The translations under genes and the position numbers were made by a program. The notes beneath the pieces are model-generated. The model worked only from the letters and a program-made list of their open reading frames with translations, was not told the DNA's origin and searched no databases. Below are positions 7,318-14,305 of a stretch of 21,031 nucleotides of DNA, piece by piece. How positions within the stretch are numbered: position 1 is the first letter of the stretch; the number at the start of each line of letters is the position of its first letter. This DNA comes from Acidobacteriota bacterium (GTDB lineage: Bacteria; Acidobacteriota; Vicinamibacteria; Vicinamibacterales; Vicinamibacteraceae), in contig JAEZCY010000190.1 of NCBI GenBank assembly GCA_023429845.1, positions 1 through 21,031 of the forward strand, given 5' to 3'.

Positions 7318-8475
7318 ATGCATCTGAACGATCTGCTCACCCACGCCGTCCGATCAGGCGCGTCCGACATCCATCTCAAGGTGGGGAGCTACGCCATGAT
7401 GCGGGTGGACGGCACCCTGATGGTCGCCAACGAGACGCGCCGCCTCGAACGTGACGACACCGAGACCATGGCCGCGACGGTGCTCAACGTCGAACAGCGC
7501 AAGTACTTCGTCGCGCACCAGGAGATCGACGCCGCGTACAGCATTCCCGGCCTCGGCCGGTTCCGCTGCAACGTGTTCACGCAGCGCGGCACCATCTCCC
7601 TGGTCATTCGCGTCATCTCGACGAAGGTGCCCTCGGTGGACGCGCTCGAACTGCCCGACGTCCTCAAGCGGATCGCCGAGGAGGAACGCGGACTGGTGCT
7701 GGTCACCGGCACCACCGGCTCGGGCAAGAGCACGACGCTGGCGTCGATGATCGACCACATCAACCAGCAGCGCTCGTCGCACATCGTGACGGTCGAGGAC
7801 CCGATCGAGTACCTGCACCGCGACCATCGTTCGATCGTCAACCAGCGCGAGATCAACGTCGACACCAGGTCGTTCGCACACGCGCTGCGCTCGGCCCTGC
7901 GTCAGGATCCCGACGTGATCCTCGTCGGCGAGATGCGCGACCTCGAGACGGTGGAGACCGCGCTGCTGGCCGCCGAAACCGGGCACCTCGTGTTCTCGAC
8001 GCTGCACACGCTCGACGCCCCGGAAAGCATCAACCGCATCGTCGCCGTGTTCCCGCCACATCAGCAGCGGCAGGTGCGGCTGCAGCTGGCCAGCGTGCTG
8101 CGGGCCGTGATCTCGCAGCGCCTGCTGCCGCGCGCCACCGGCCAGGGGCGCGTCGCCGCGGTCGAGGTGATGATCAGCACGCCGTTCATCCGCGACTGCG
8201 TGGCCGACAAGGACAAGACCCACCTGATTCACGGCGCCATCGCCGCCGGCACCTCGCAGTACGGCATGCAGACCTTCGACCAGCACCTCTTCCTGATGTA
8301 CCGCACCGGCATCGTCACCTACGACGATGCGATGCGCTATGCGTCGAACAAGGACGAGTTCAAGCTGAAGGTGCAGGGCGTCTCCACGACATCGGATCTG
8401 GCGCGCGACGAGATGCTGCAGGCCGCCGTCGGCAGCGCCGCCGGCGCGCCGGAGATCCAGCGCTTCTCGCGGTAG
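7318..8475 (+). CDS. pilT: PilT/PilU-type pilus retraction ATPase
   Basis: A 385-residue secretion-type hexameric ATPase that powers retraction of type IV pili. Visible motifs are a PAS-like N-domain with S-G-A-S-D-I-H-L (13-20), Walker A G-T-T-G-S-G-K-S-T (131-139), a Walker B region D-V-I-L-V-G-E-M-R-D (199-208) and the His box T-G-H-L-V-F-S-T-L-H-T (221-231). The C-terminal Q-Y-G-M-Q-T-F-D-Q-H-L-F segment fits the PilT/PilU branch rather than PilB; PilT and PilU are not securely separable here. I chose the ATG at 7318 because AAGGG lies 7 nt upstream. An upstream GTG at 7228 would overlap the regulator gene and add an arginine/proline-rich extension. No other pilus genes are in the window. 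Confidence 0.93.
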   Translation: MHLNDLLTHAVRSGASDIHLKVGSYAMMRVDGTLMVANETRRLERDDTETMAATVLNVEQRKYFVAHQEIDAAYSIPGLGRFRCNVFTQRGTISLVIRVISTKVPSVDALELPDVLKRIAEEERGLVLVTGTTGSGKSTTLASMIDHINQQRSSHIVTVEDPIEYLHRDHRSIVNQREINVDTRSFAHALRSALRQDPDVILVGEMRDLETVETALLAAETGHLVFSTLHTLDAPESINRIVAVFPPHQQRQVRLQLASVLRAVISQRLLPRATGQGRVAAVEVMISTPFIRDCVADKDKTHLIHGAIAAGTSQYGMQTFDQHLFLMYRTGIVTYDDAMRYASNKDEFKLKVQGVSTTSDLARDEMLQAAVGSAAGAPEIQRFSR

Positions 8476-8500
8476 GACGAAAGACGGGCTTTGGGCTTGG

Positions 8501-8506
8501 TACGAT
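8501..8506 (+). promoter_or_regulatory. -10-like TACGAT 7 nt before recX
   Basis: TACGAT ends 7 nt before the GTG start of recX and there is no Shine-Dalgarno sequence between them. Transcription starting at the usual distance would begin at or next to the start codon, giving a leaderless mRNA. I see no clear -35. Confidence 0.45.
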
Positions 8507-8513
8507 CGCGCTC

Positions 8514-8990
8514 GTGCCTCGAGAGATTGTCCCGCCCGACCCGTACGTGTATGGGCTCGGAGCCCTGGGCCGGCGCGAACTGACCGAGCGGCAACTGCGC
8601 ACGCGGCTCGTCCGGCGCGGCTGCGCACCTGAGGCGATCGATGCGGCCATCGCGCGCCTCAAGGGGGAGCAGATCCTCGACGACAACCGCGCCGCGCGCG
8701 CCTTTGCCCGCACCGAAGCGCGCGTCAAGCATCGCGGTCCGCTTCGCATCCAGCGCGCACTCGAGACGATGGGCGTCGATCGCCAGACGGCTCGCGACGC
8801 CACCGAGGAGGGCTTCGAAGAGCGTCCCGCCGAGGAAGCGCTGGAGGCAGCGCTGCAGCGAAAACTGCGAGGCGCGGTCACCGACGACCGTCACGCCCAA
8901 CGTCTGGTGGCCTACCTCGTACGCCAGGGATTCGACCTGTCTGCGGCGCTGACCGTCGTCAGGAGGCGGAGGCAGCTGGGCGACGCGTAG
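8514..8990 (+). CDS. recX: RecX family regulatory protein
   Basis: A 158-residue, mostly helical, strongly basic protein matching RecX, the modulator that binds RecA filaments and inhibits or adjusts recombination. Supporting stretches are the A-L-G-R-R-E-L-T-E-R-Q-L-R-x-R-L motif near residues 17-32, the L-K-G-E-Q-I-L-D-D-N-R-A-A-R-A-F motif near 49-64, and R-L-V-A-Y-L-V-R-Q-G-F-D near 129-140. Together these give the three tandem three-helix repeats of the family. The length is normal. The start is GTG without an SD site and with a -10-like box 7 nt upstream. It follows pilT by 38 bp and converges on the next gene with only 4 bp between stop codons. recA is not in the window. Confidence 0.88.
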   Translation: MPREIVPPDPYVYGLGALGRRELTERQLRTRLVRRGCAPEAIDAAIARLKGEQILDDNRAARAFARTEARVKHRGPLRIQRALETMGVDRQTARDATEEGFEERPAEEALEAALQRKLRGAVTDDRHAQRLVAYLVRQGFDLSAALTVVRRRRQLGDA

Positions 8991-8994
8991 TCAG

Positions 8995-9762
8995 CTACTT
9001 CTCCGCGAACACGAACTTCCGGAACGCCGCGGGTACGTGGAAGCTCGGTGCGCCGGTCGGCGACCACGCACGGCTGACGGCGCCCTCGTTCGGCCTGGCG
9101 GGGCCGTTCGGCCGCTCGATGCGGAAGACGTTGAACCCCCAGGCGTCGCCCACCTTCGGCGGTAACGCCACGCGCTCGGGCACGGGCAGGCTGCGGAAGC
9201 CTGCCCACGGCGCCAGCGCGGTGGCGACCCAGCGCTTCGGCGTGCCGTCGGCCTGCGTTTCGTGGCGCACGGCGGTGCGCAGGCCCTCGTGGTTCCACGT
9301 CAGGTCGGATGTGACGTTGGGATGCGGCGCGACCATGCGGACGTCGCAGACGACGTTGGCAGGGCTGATCTCCAGTTCCCAGTAGTCCTTGCCCGCCCAG
9401 GCGGGGTCGAGAAAGATCTCCACGACCTCCTCGTTCCAGATCTTGTCGTCCCGGTTGGTCATCGTGTGCCACGGGGCGGGGTCGTCGGCATCCCACCGCA
9501 GGTAGAGGCCCTCCGGCGCCCAGAGCGCGCGGAAGCGTGTTTCGTAGGGTGCGGGCACCCAGCTGATTACCTCGGCGCCCTGCCACGCCGCGGCATCCGC
9601 GGCGAGGAGGGCGTCCGTGCTCGACGCCGGGGCACGGTGCACCGAGTAGGTCGCGTCGCCCGGCAGGGGCGCCTGCGCCGGCCTGCTCTGCGCAAGCGCC
9701 GGCAAGGTGAAAGCGGTGACCATCAGCGCCAACAGTGCGAGGGACCTCGGGAGGGTGCGCAT
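8995..9762 (-). CDS. Secreted CBM9-like carbohydrate-binding protein
   Basis: 255 residues from the ATG at 9762. A Sec signal peptide (basic start, leucine-rich core) ends at A-L-A about residue 24. The rest resembles the family 9-like carbohydrate-binding/DOMON beta-sandwich. It has an F-R-A-L-W-A-P-E-G-L-Y-L-R-W strand pair, the acidic N-E-E-V-V-E-I-F-L-D-P segment and a Y-W-E-L-E-I-S-P-A-N motif typical of stand-alone acidobacterial CBM9-like proteins. It has no catalytic domain, so a sugar-binding periplasmic or extracellular role is inferred. A longer reading frame continues upstream, but the 9762 start gives a clean signal peptide and has TATACT 7 nt before it. It is divergent from alaS. 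Confidence 0.85.
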   Translation of the reverse strand: MRTLPRSLALLALMVTAFTLPALAQSRPAQAPLPGDATYSVHRAPASSTDALLAADAAAWQGAEVISWVPAPYETRFRALWAPEGLYLRWDADDPAPWHTMTNRDDKIWNEEVVEIFLDPAWAGKDYWELEISPANVVCDVRMVAPHPNVTSDLTWNHEGLRTAVRHETQADGTPKRWVATALAPWAGFRSLPVPERVALPPKVGDAWGFNVFRIERPNGPARPNEGAVSRAWSPTGAPSFHVPAAFRKFVFAEK

Positions 9763-9769
9763 GCGCGCG

Positions 9770-9775
9770 AGTATA
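9770..9775 (-). promoter_or_regulatory. -10-like TATACT 7 nt before the CBM9-like gene
   Basis: On the minus strand TATACT (5/6 match to TATAAT) ends 7 nt before the ATG at 9762, with only C/G between and no SD site. This is the spacing expected for a leaderless transcript. No clear -35 is visible. Confidence 0.5.
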
Positions 9776-9814
9776 TGGGAAGCGGCTCGAGGAGATGGAC
9801 GCCTCCGCGGGGCG

Positions 9815-9840
9815 TCGTACCGGCTCCAGTGTCGGTACGA
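9815..9840. promoter_or_regulatory. 26-bp dyad between the CBM9-like gene and alaS
   Basis: TCGTACCG (9815-9822) and CGGTACGA (9833-9840) form a perfect 8-bp inverted repeat with a 10-bp spacer. It lies in the divergent intergenic region, 30 bp before the alaS -10 box and 40 bp upstream of the CBM9-like -10 box. The geometry fits a dimeric repressor or activator site. The protein that binds it is unknown. Confidence 0.5.
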
Positions 9841-9869
9841 AGGCCGACGGCCGGACGAGCAAGGCCCGT

Positions 9870-9875
9870 TACAAT
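9870..9875 (+). promoter_or_regulatory. -10-like TACAAT 8 nt before alaS
   Basis: TACAAT (5/6 match to TATAAT) ends 8 nt before the alaS ATG with no SD sequence in between, suggesting transcription starts at or next to the start codon. A good -35 at the standard spacing is not visible. Confidence 0.5.
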
Positions 9876-9883
9876 GGTCGGCT

Positions 9884-12532
9884 ATGCAATCGCGCGAGAT
9901 CCGCCGCGGATTCCTCGAGTTCTTCGAAGCACGCGGGCACCGGCCGGTCGCCAGTTCGCCGCTCGTCCCCGGAGACGACCCTACCCTGCTGTTCACCAAC
10001 GCCGGGATGAACCAGTTCAAGGACGTGTTCCTCGGCAAGGAGCGACGCGGGTATGCGCGCGCCACCAGCGCGCAGAAGTGCATGCGCGTCAGCGGGAAGC
10101 ACAACGACCTGGACAACGTCGGGCCATCCCCGCGACACCACACGTTCTTCGAGATGCTGGGGAACTTCTCCTTCGGCGACTACTTCAAGGCGGAAGCGAT
10201 CCCGTTTGCATGGACGCTGCTCACCGAGGTGTGGCACCTGCCGGCCGAACGGCTGTACGCCACCATCTTCATGGGCGAACCAGGCGTGCCGCGTGACGAC
10301 GAGGCCTACGAGCTGTGGCGGCGGTTCGTACCGGCCGAGCGCATCGGCGAACTCGGCGCAGACGACAACTTCTGGCAGATGGGCGACACCGGCCCGTGCG
10401 GCCGCTGTTCCGAGATCTACTTCGTGCGCGACGACGGCTCCATGATGGAGATCTGGAACAACGTCTTCATGGAGTTCGATCGGCAGCCCGGCGGGACGCT
10501 CGTGCCGCTCCCGGCGCCGTCCATCGACACGGGGATGGGCCTCGAGCGCATCACGGCCGTCCTGCAAGGCGTCGAGAGCAACTACGACACCGACCTCTTC
10601 CAGCCGCTGCTCCAGGACGTGGCGCGGATGTGCGGCCAGCCGTACACCCGACACGACGCCGCGGGCACGTCCATGCGCGTGATCGCCGATCACATGCGCG
10701 CCAGCACCTTCCTCATCGCCGACGGCGTGATCCCGAGCAACGAGTGGCGCGGGTACGTGCTGCGCAAGATCATGCGGCGGGCCATGCGGCATGGCAAGAA
10801 GCTCGGCATCACGCAGCCTTTCATGCACGAACTCGCCGACCGCGTGGTGGCGGAGATGGGCGACGCGTATCCGGAACTCCGGGCCAACCGCGACAGCGTC
10901 GTGCGCGTGATCCGATCCGAGGAAGAGCGCTTCGACGCCGTCCTCACCGGCGGCCTCGGACGCCTCGAGCAGGCGCTCGACAGGGCGGCGGCAGCCGACG
11001 CCAAGGTCGTCCCAGGGGACGAGGTGTTCCGCCTCTACGACTCGCTCGGCCTGCCGCTCGACTTCATCGAGGACCTCGCCAGCGAGCGCCAGCTCACCGT
11101 CGACCGCGCCGGCTACGAAGCGGCGATGGAACAGCAGCGTCAGCGCGCACGGGCCGGCAGTCACTTCGAGGTGACGCGCACCCAGGGCTTCACCGTGACG
11201 GAGCCGGCAACGCAGGCCGCCCTCGATGCGCTCGGCGACGTCTTCGTCGGCTATGAGACCACGGTCCTCCCGCAGGCCGGAGTCGTGGCGCTGTTCGACG
11301 CGGCGCGCACGGAGGTGGCGAACCTCGCGGCGGGAGCCACGGGATTCGTCGTGCTCGATGGCACACCGTTCTACGTCGAGAGCGGCGGACAGGTCTCCGA
11401 CACCGGCACGCTGAACGCAGACGGGCTGTCGGTGGAGGTGCACGGCATGTCGCGACTCGCCGCAGGTGGACCGCGCGTGCATCACGTCATCGTCTCGGCG
11501 GGGACGCTGCGCAGCGGCGCGACGGTCGCGGCAACCGTGGACGCGGCGCGCCGGGATGCGATTCGCCGCAATCACACGGCAACACACTTGCTGCACGCGA
11601 CACTGCGTCAGACGCTCGGCACCCACGTGAAGCAGGCCGGGTCGCTGGTGGCGCCCGATCGCCTGCGCTTCGACTTCGTCCACACCGGCACCATCTCGCC
11701 GGCCGAACTCGAGGCCATCGAGCGCATGGTCAATGCGCAGATCATGAACAACGCGGGCGTCGAGACGACGCAACGCAGCACCGACGAGGCCATGGCTCTC
11801 GGCGCCATGGCGCTCTTTGGCGAGAAGTACGGCGACACGGTGCGCGTTGTCGACATCCCCGGGTTCAGCCTGGAGCTCTGTGGCGGCACGCACTGTCGGC
11901 ACACCGGCGACATCGGGCCCTTCGCGATCGTCGGCGAAGGCGGCGTCGCAGCCGGCGTCCGCCGCGTCGAGGCCGTGACGGGTGAATCCGCCGTGGCGCT
12001 CCTGCAGGACGGACGACGCCGGCTCCAGTCGGTCGCGTCGGAGTTGCACACGACACCGGCCGAGGCGGCCGAGGCCGCCAACAAGCTTCAGGCGGAGGTC
12101 AAGCGGCTGACGCGTGCGCTGCACGAGGCCCGGGTGAAGGCGGCGCTCGGCGCGGCCGACGGTACGGGATCGGGGCAGGCGACGCACATGGTGGACGGCT
12201 TGAAGGTCGTCACCCGCCGCGTGGACGGCGTGGAGCGTTCGGCGCTGCGCGAACTCGCCGACAGGATCAAGGCGGAGGTCGGATCAGGAGTCGTGGTGCT
12301 CGCCGCGGAAGCCGAAGGCAAGGTGACGTTCGTCGTCGCGGTCACCGCTGACCTGACCAGCCGCGTGAAGGCCGGCGACCTCGTGAAACGCCTCGGTCCA
12401 ATCGTTGGTGGCGGCGGCGGCGGACGGCCTGACTTCGCAGAGGCCGGCGGCAAGAAGCCGGAACAGATCGATGCCTTGCTGGCCGCCGCGCCCGGCGCGG
12501 TGACGGAGATCCTGAGCCAGCCGGCCGGCTGA
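9884..12532 (+). CDS. alaS: Alanine--tRNA ligase
   Basis: An 882-residue class II synthetase that charges tRNA-Ala in the cytoplasm and edits mischarged Ser/Gly. The N-terminal catalytic core begins R-G-F-L-E-F-F and has T-N-A-G-M-N-Q-F-K (38-46), G-N-F-S-F-G-D-Y-F (93-101) and G-D-T-G-P-C-G-R-C-S-E-I. The editing domain carries the zinc ligands H-T-A-T-H (564-568) and C-G-G-T-H (666-670). The C-Ala domain ends with the glycine-rich V-G-G-G-G-G-G-R-P-D motif and A-G-G-K. The length is normal. The ATG at 9884 matches the conserved N-terminus; the frame is open further upstream, but that part has no family similarity. No SD is present and a -10-like box lies 8 nt upstream. Confidence 0.98.
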   Translation: MQSREIRRGFLEFFEARGHRPVASSPLVPGDDPTLLFTNAGMNQFKDVFLGKERRGYARATSAQKCMRVSGKHNDLDNVGPSPRHHTFFEMLGNFSFGDYFKAEAIPFAWTLLTEVWHLPAERLYATIFMGEPGVPRDDEAYELWRRFVPAERIGELGADDNFWQMGDTGPCGRCSEIYFVRDDGSMMEIWNNVFMEFDRQPGGTLVPLPAPSIDTGMGLERITAVLQGVESNYDTDLFQPLLQDVARMCGQPYTRHDAAGTSMRVIADHMRASTFLIADGVIPSNEWRGYVLRKIMRRAMRHGKKLGITQPFMHELADRVVAEMGDAYPELRANRDSVVRVIRSEEERFDAVLTGGLGRLEQALDRAAAADAKVVPGDEVFRLYDSLGLPLDFIEDLASERQLTVDRAGYEAAMEQQRQRARAGSHFEVTRTQGFTVTEPATQAALDALGDVFVGYETTVLPQAGVVALFDAARTEVANLAAGATGFVVLDGTPFYVESGGQVSDTGTLNADGLSVEVHGMSRLAAGGPRVHHVIVSAGTLRSGATVAATVDAARRDAIRRNHTATHLLHATLRQTLGTHVKQAGSLVAPDRLRFDFVHTGTISPAELEAIERMVNAQIMNNAGVETTQRSTDEAMALGAMALFGEKYGDTVRVVDIPGFSLELCGGTHCRHTGDIGPFAIVGEGGVAAGVRRVEAVTGESAVALLQDGRRRLQSVASELHTTPAEAAEAANKLQAEVKRLTRALHEARVKAALGAADGTGSGQATHMVDGLKVVTRRVDGVERSALRELADRIKAEVGSGVVVLAAEAEGKVTFVVAVTADLTSRVKAGDLVKRLGPIVGGGGGGRPDFAEAGGKKPEQIDALLAAAPGAVTEILSQPAG

Positions 12533-12545
12533 CACGATTGTCATC

Positions 12546-12584
12546 GCAGCAACGACCCGCGCGGGTCTGCGTGGCCGTTGCTGC
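12546..12584 (+). terminator. Nested inverted repeat after alaS
   Basis: GCAGCAACG (12546-12554) pairs perfectly with CGTTGCTGC (12576-12584). Inside it lies the 14-bp palindrome GACCCGCGCGGGTC (12554-12567), which can form its own stem. It starts 13 bp after the alaS stop. There is no T-run, but the stability suggests a terminator or 3' structure separating alaS from the lytic transglycosylase gene. Confidence 0.55.
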
Positions 12585-12659
12585 CATCTCCGGCGTCCGC
12601 ACACCGGCAATTGCGTGGGTGTCGATCGGGATCGAGTCTTGCCCCGCCATGCCGATGTG

Positions 12660-13361
12660 ATGGGCATGGCAGTGCGTGCACTCCTCGTTGCGGCAATCCT
12701 CGTGACCGTCGTCTGCGTCACCCCGGCGGCGGCGCAGATCTACGTCGGCCGCGACGCCACGGGCGGCATCGTCCTGTCCGATACGCCCATCAGCGGCGCG
12801 GTCACCACGTACGCCGTCCGCAACTCCGGCCTGCGCGCCACGCGCAGCGTGCCATCCGACATCGTCTCGCTCTACGACGACGTCATCGAGGATGCGGCGG
12901 CCACGCACGGCGTGCGTCCGGAACTCGTGCGAGCGGTCATCCAGGTCGAGTCGGGCTTCAATCCCCGCGCCCGGTCACACAAGGGCGCGATGGGGCTGAT
13001 GCAGTTGATGCCGGGCACGGCTTCCGACCTCGGCGTGGACAACCCCTGGGACCCGGCGCAGAACATCAGGGGCGGCGTGGCGTATCTCGGCTCGCTGATC
13101 CGGCAGTTCGGCGACGAGGTGCTCGCGCTGGCGGCCTACAACGCCGGCCCGGGCGCGGTGGCCCGCCACGGGCAGCGTGTGCCGCCGTACCGCGAAACGC
13201 AGGACTACGTGCAGAAGATCACGCGTCGCACGGAGGCGCAGCCCGTGGCACGAGGCGGCCGCGCCGTGATCTACAAGGTGCTGGAGGAAGTGGATGGGCG
13301 CGCGCAGTGGCGACTCACCGACACCAGGCCGACGAGCGGGCACTTCGAGGTGGTGAGGTAG
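12660..13361 (+). CDS. Periplasmic lytic transglycosylase (SLT domain)
   Basis: 233 residues from the ATG at 12660, a peptidoglycan lytic transglycosylase of the soluble SLT/MltE-like family. A signal peptide ends at about A-A-A-Q (residue 26). Next is a short DUF4124-like strand motif (I-Y-V-G-R-D...L-S-D-T-P, about 27-43). The SLT domain spans about 65-190, with catalytic Glu in V-E-S-G-F (E97), G-L-M-Q-L-M-P-G-T (about 112-120) and A-Y-N-A-G-P-G near 159-165. The C-terminal tail (I-Y-K-V...L-T-D-T-R-P) looks like a second copy of the N-terminal motif. A GTG at 12615 would add 15 residues before the signal peptide; the 12660 (or 12666) ATG gives a more normal signal. No clear SD is seen for either. 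It converges on the next gene with 6 bp between stops. Confidence 0.9.
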   Translation: MGMAVRALLVAAILVTVVCVTPAAAQIYVGRDATGGIVLSDTPISGAVTTYAVRNSGLRATRSVPSDIVSLYDDVIEDAAATHGVRPELVRAVIQVESGFNPRARSHKGAMGLMQLMPGTASDLGVDNPWDPAQNIRGGVAYLGSLIRQFGDEVLALAAYNAGPGAVARHGQRVPPYRETQDYVQKITRRTEAQPVARGGRAVIYKVLEEVDGRAQWRLTDTRPTSGHFEVVR

Positions 13362-13367
13362 CGTCGT

Positions 13368-13889
13368 TCACGAACGGCCGTGGCGCGCGCGAATCGCGTC
13401 GCGGAACTCGTGCCGAAGCGACATCACCTCGCTCCGCTCCAGCCGGAGCACACTGGCGATGCGACTGATCTCGTTGTCCTCCACGGTGGTGATCCCGTGC
13501 TGGGCCGAGACGGTGAAGAGCGCCCGCAACAACTGCAGCTTCTCGTCGCGGGTGGCGAGCACTTCGAACTCGCGCGCCACCTGGTAGTCCTCGGCGGCGC
13601 CATGGCTGCCCGTGGCCCTGACCGCGAGTTGCACGAGGTGTCGCGCCTGCTCTGCCGAGACGTCGGCCTCCACGGCGAGTCGCGCCTCCATCACGTGCCG
13701 CTCCTCGTCACTGACGTCGTGATCGGCAAACGCGACGCGTCCGAGCAGGTAGGTGAAGGCCGCCAGCAGCCGCGCACGCTCGGGCGGCAGTCCCTCGAGC
13801 ACGGTCGCGATCTCGCCCACCGTTTCCGTCTCGTGGCGCGCGTCCTCGTCGGCCGCCAGCCCCAGGCTCCTGAACAGCGCGGACAGCAT
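13368..13889 (-). CDS. TerB-domain (tellurite resistance TerB-like) protein
   Basis: A 173-residue cytoplasmic helical protein. The central part resembles the TerB fold, with two copies of an acidic loop-helix pattern: A-D-H-D-V-S-D-E-E-R-H-V-M-E near residues 55-68 and a later T-T-V-E-D-N-E-I-S-R-I-A-S-V-L segment. TerB-like proteins are widespread and mostly of unknown function; none of the other ter genes is nearby, so tellurite resistance should not be assumed. The start codon overlaps the stop codon of the upstream membrane protein gene (TGATG), so the two are translationally coupled. The gene ends 6 bp from the convergent lytic transglycosylase gene. Confidence 0.8.
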   Translation of the reverse strand: MLSALFRSLGLAADEDARHETETVGEIATVLEGLPPERARLLAAFTYLLGRVAFADHDVSDEERHVMEARLAVEADVSAEQARHLVQLAVRATGSHGAAEDYQVAREFEVLATRDEKLQLLRALFTVSAQHGITTVEDNEISRIASVLRLERSEVMSLRHEFRDAIRARHGRS

Positions 13890-14233
13890 CAGCGCTCCGG
13901 CTTGAAGACCGCGCTCAGCGCCCAGCTGACGATGCTCACGAGCAGCGCGCCGAGCACGGCGCTGCCGAAACCCGAGAGATCGAAACCGGGCACGAGTGCC
14001 GCCGCGAGCGAGAAGGCGACGCCGTTCACCACGAGGTAGAACAGCCCGAGCGTCACGATGGTGATCGGCAGCGTGAGGATGGTGAGGACAGGCCGGACGA
14101 GCGCGTTCACGAGGCCGAGCACGAGGGCCGCCACCAGCAGCGCCGGCACGGACGTGACGATCACCCCGGGCACGATGTAGGCCGTGACCCAGAGGGCCGC
14201 AGCCACGATGGCCCAGTGAACCAGGAAGCGCAT
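13889..14233 (-). CDS. YvlD/phage-holin-4-family small membrane protein
   Basis: A 114-residue integral membrane protein with four predicted transmembrane segments. The first (about 5-25) holds F-L-V-H-W-A-I-V-A-A-A-L-W. The loop V-N-A-L-V-R-P-V-L-T-I-L-T-L-P-I-T-I-V-T-L-G and the following L-V-V-N-G segment are hallmarks of the YvlD (Phage_holin_4_2 / mycobacterial phage-holin-like) family. Despite the name, most members are housekeeping membrane proteins, and no phage genes are nearby. The gene is first in a two-gene unit with the TerB-domain gene (one-base overlap). It is divergent from the serine hydrolase, 72 bp away. No SD is seen; a weak TAGCCT lies 6 nt upstream of ATG. Confidence 0.88.
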   Translation of the reverse strand: MRFLVHWAIVAAALWVTAYIVPGVIVTSVPALLVAALVLGLVNALVRPVLTILTLPITIVTLGLFYLVVNGVAFSLAAALVPGFDLSGFGSAVLGALLVSIVSWALSAVFKPER

Positions 14234-14268
14234 GCGACAAGGCTATCAGAGCCGAGCGCGCGATCGCG

Positions 14269-14297
14269 CTGACGCGCCGCCGCGGGACCGCTATCAT
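14269..14297 (+). promoter_or_regulatory. Predicted promoter of the serine hydrolase gene
   Basis: CTGACG (4/6) at 14269-14274, a 17-bp spacer, then TATCAT (5/6) at 14292-14297, ending 8 nt before the GTG start. No SD sequence is present. This is the most complete of the apparently leaderless promoters in the window. Confidence 0.55.
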
Positions 14298-14305
14298 CTC
14301 CGCTC

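Noticed and set aside
9869..12187. 772-codon minus-strand frame opposite alaS
   Set aside because: It is a shadow of a highly conserved gene; the composition is typical of reverse-complement GC-rich coding DNA.
13368..13889. Tellurite resistance locus
   Set aside because: Only a TerB-like domain is present; no TerC, TerD or other ter genes are adjacent.
13889..14233. Phage holin, implying a prophage remnant
   Set aside because: YvlD/Phage_holin_4_2 proteins are common chromosomal membrane proteins and no other phage gene is present.
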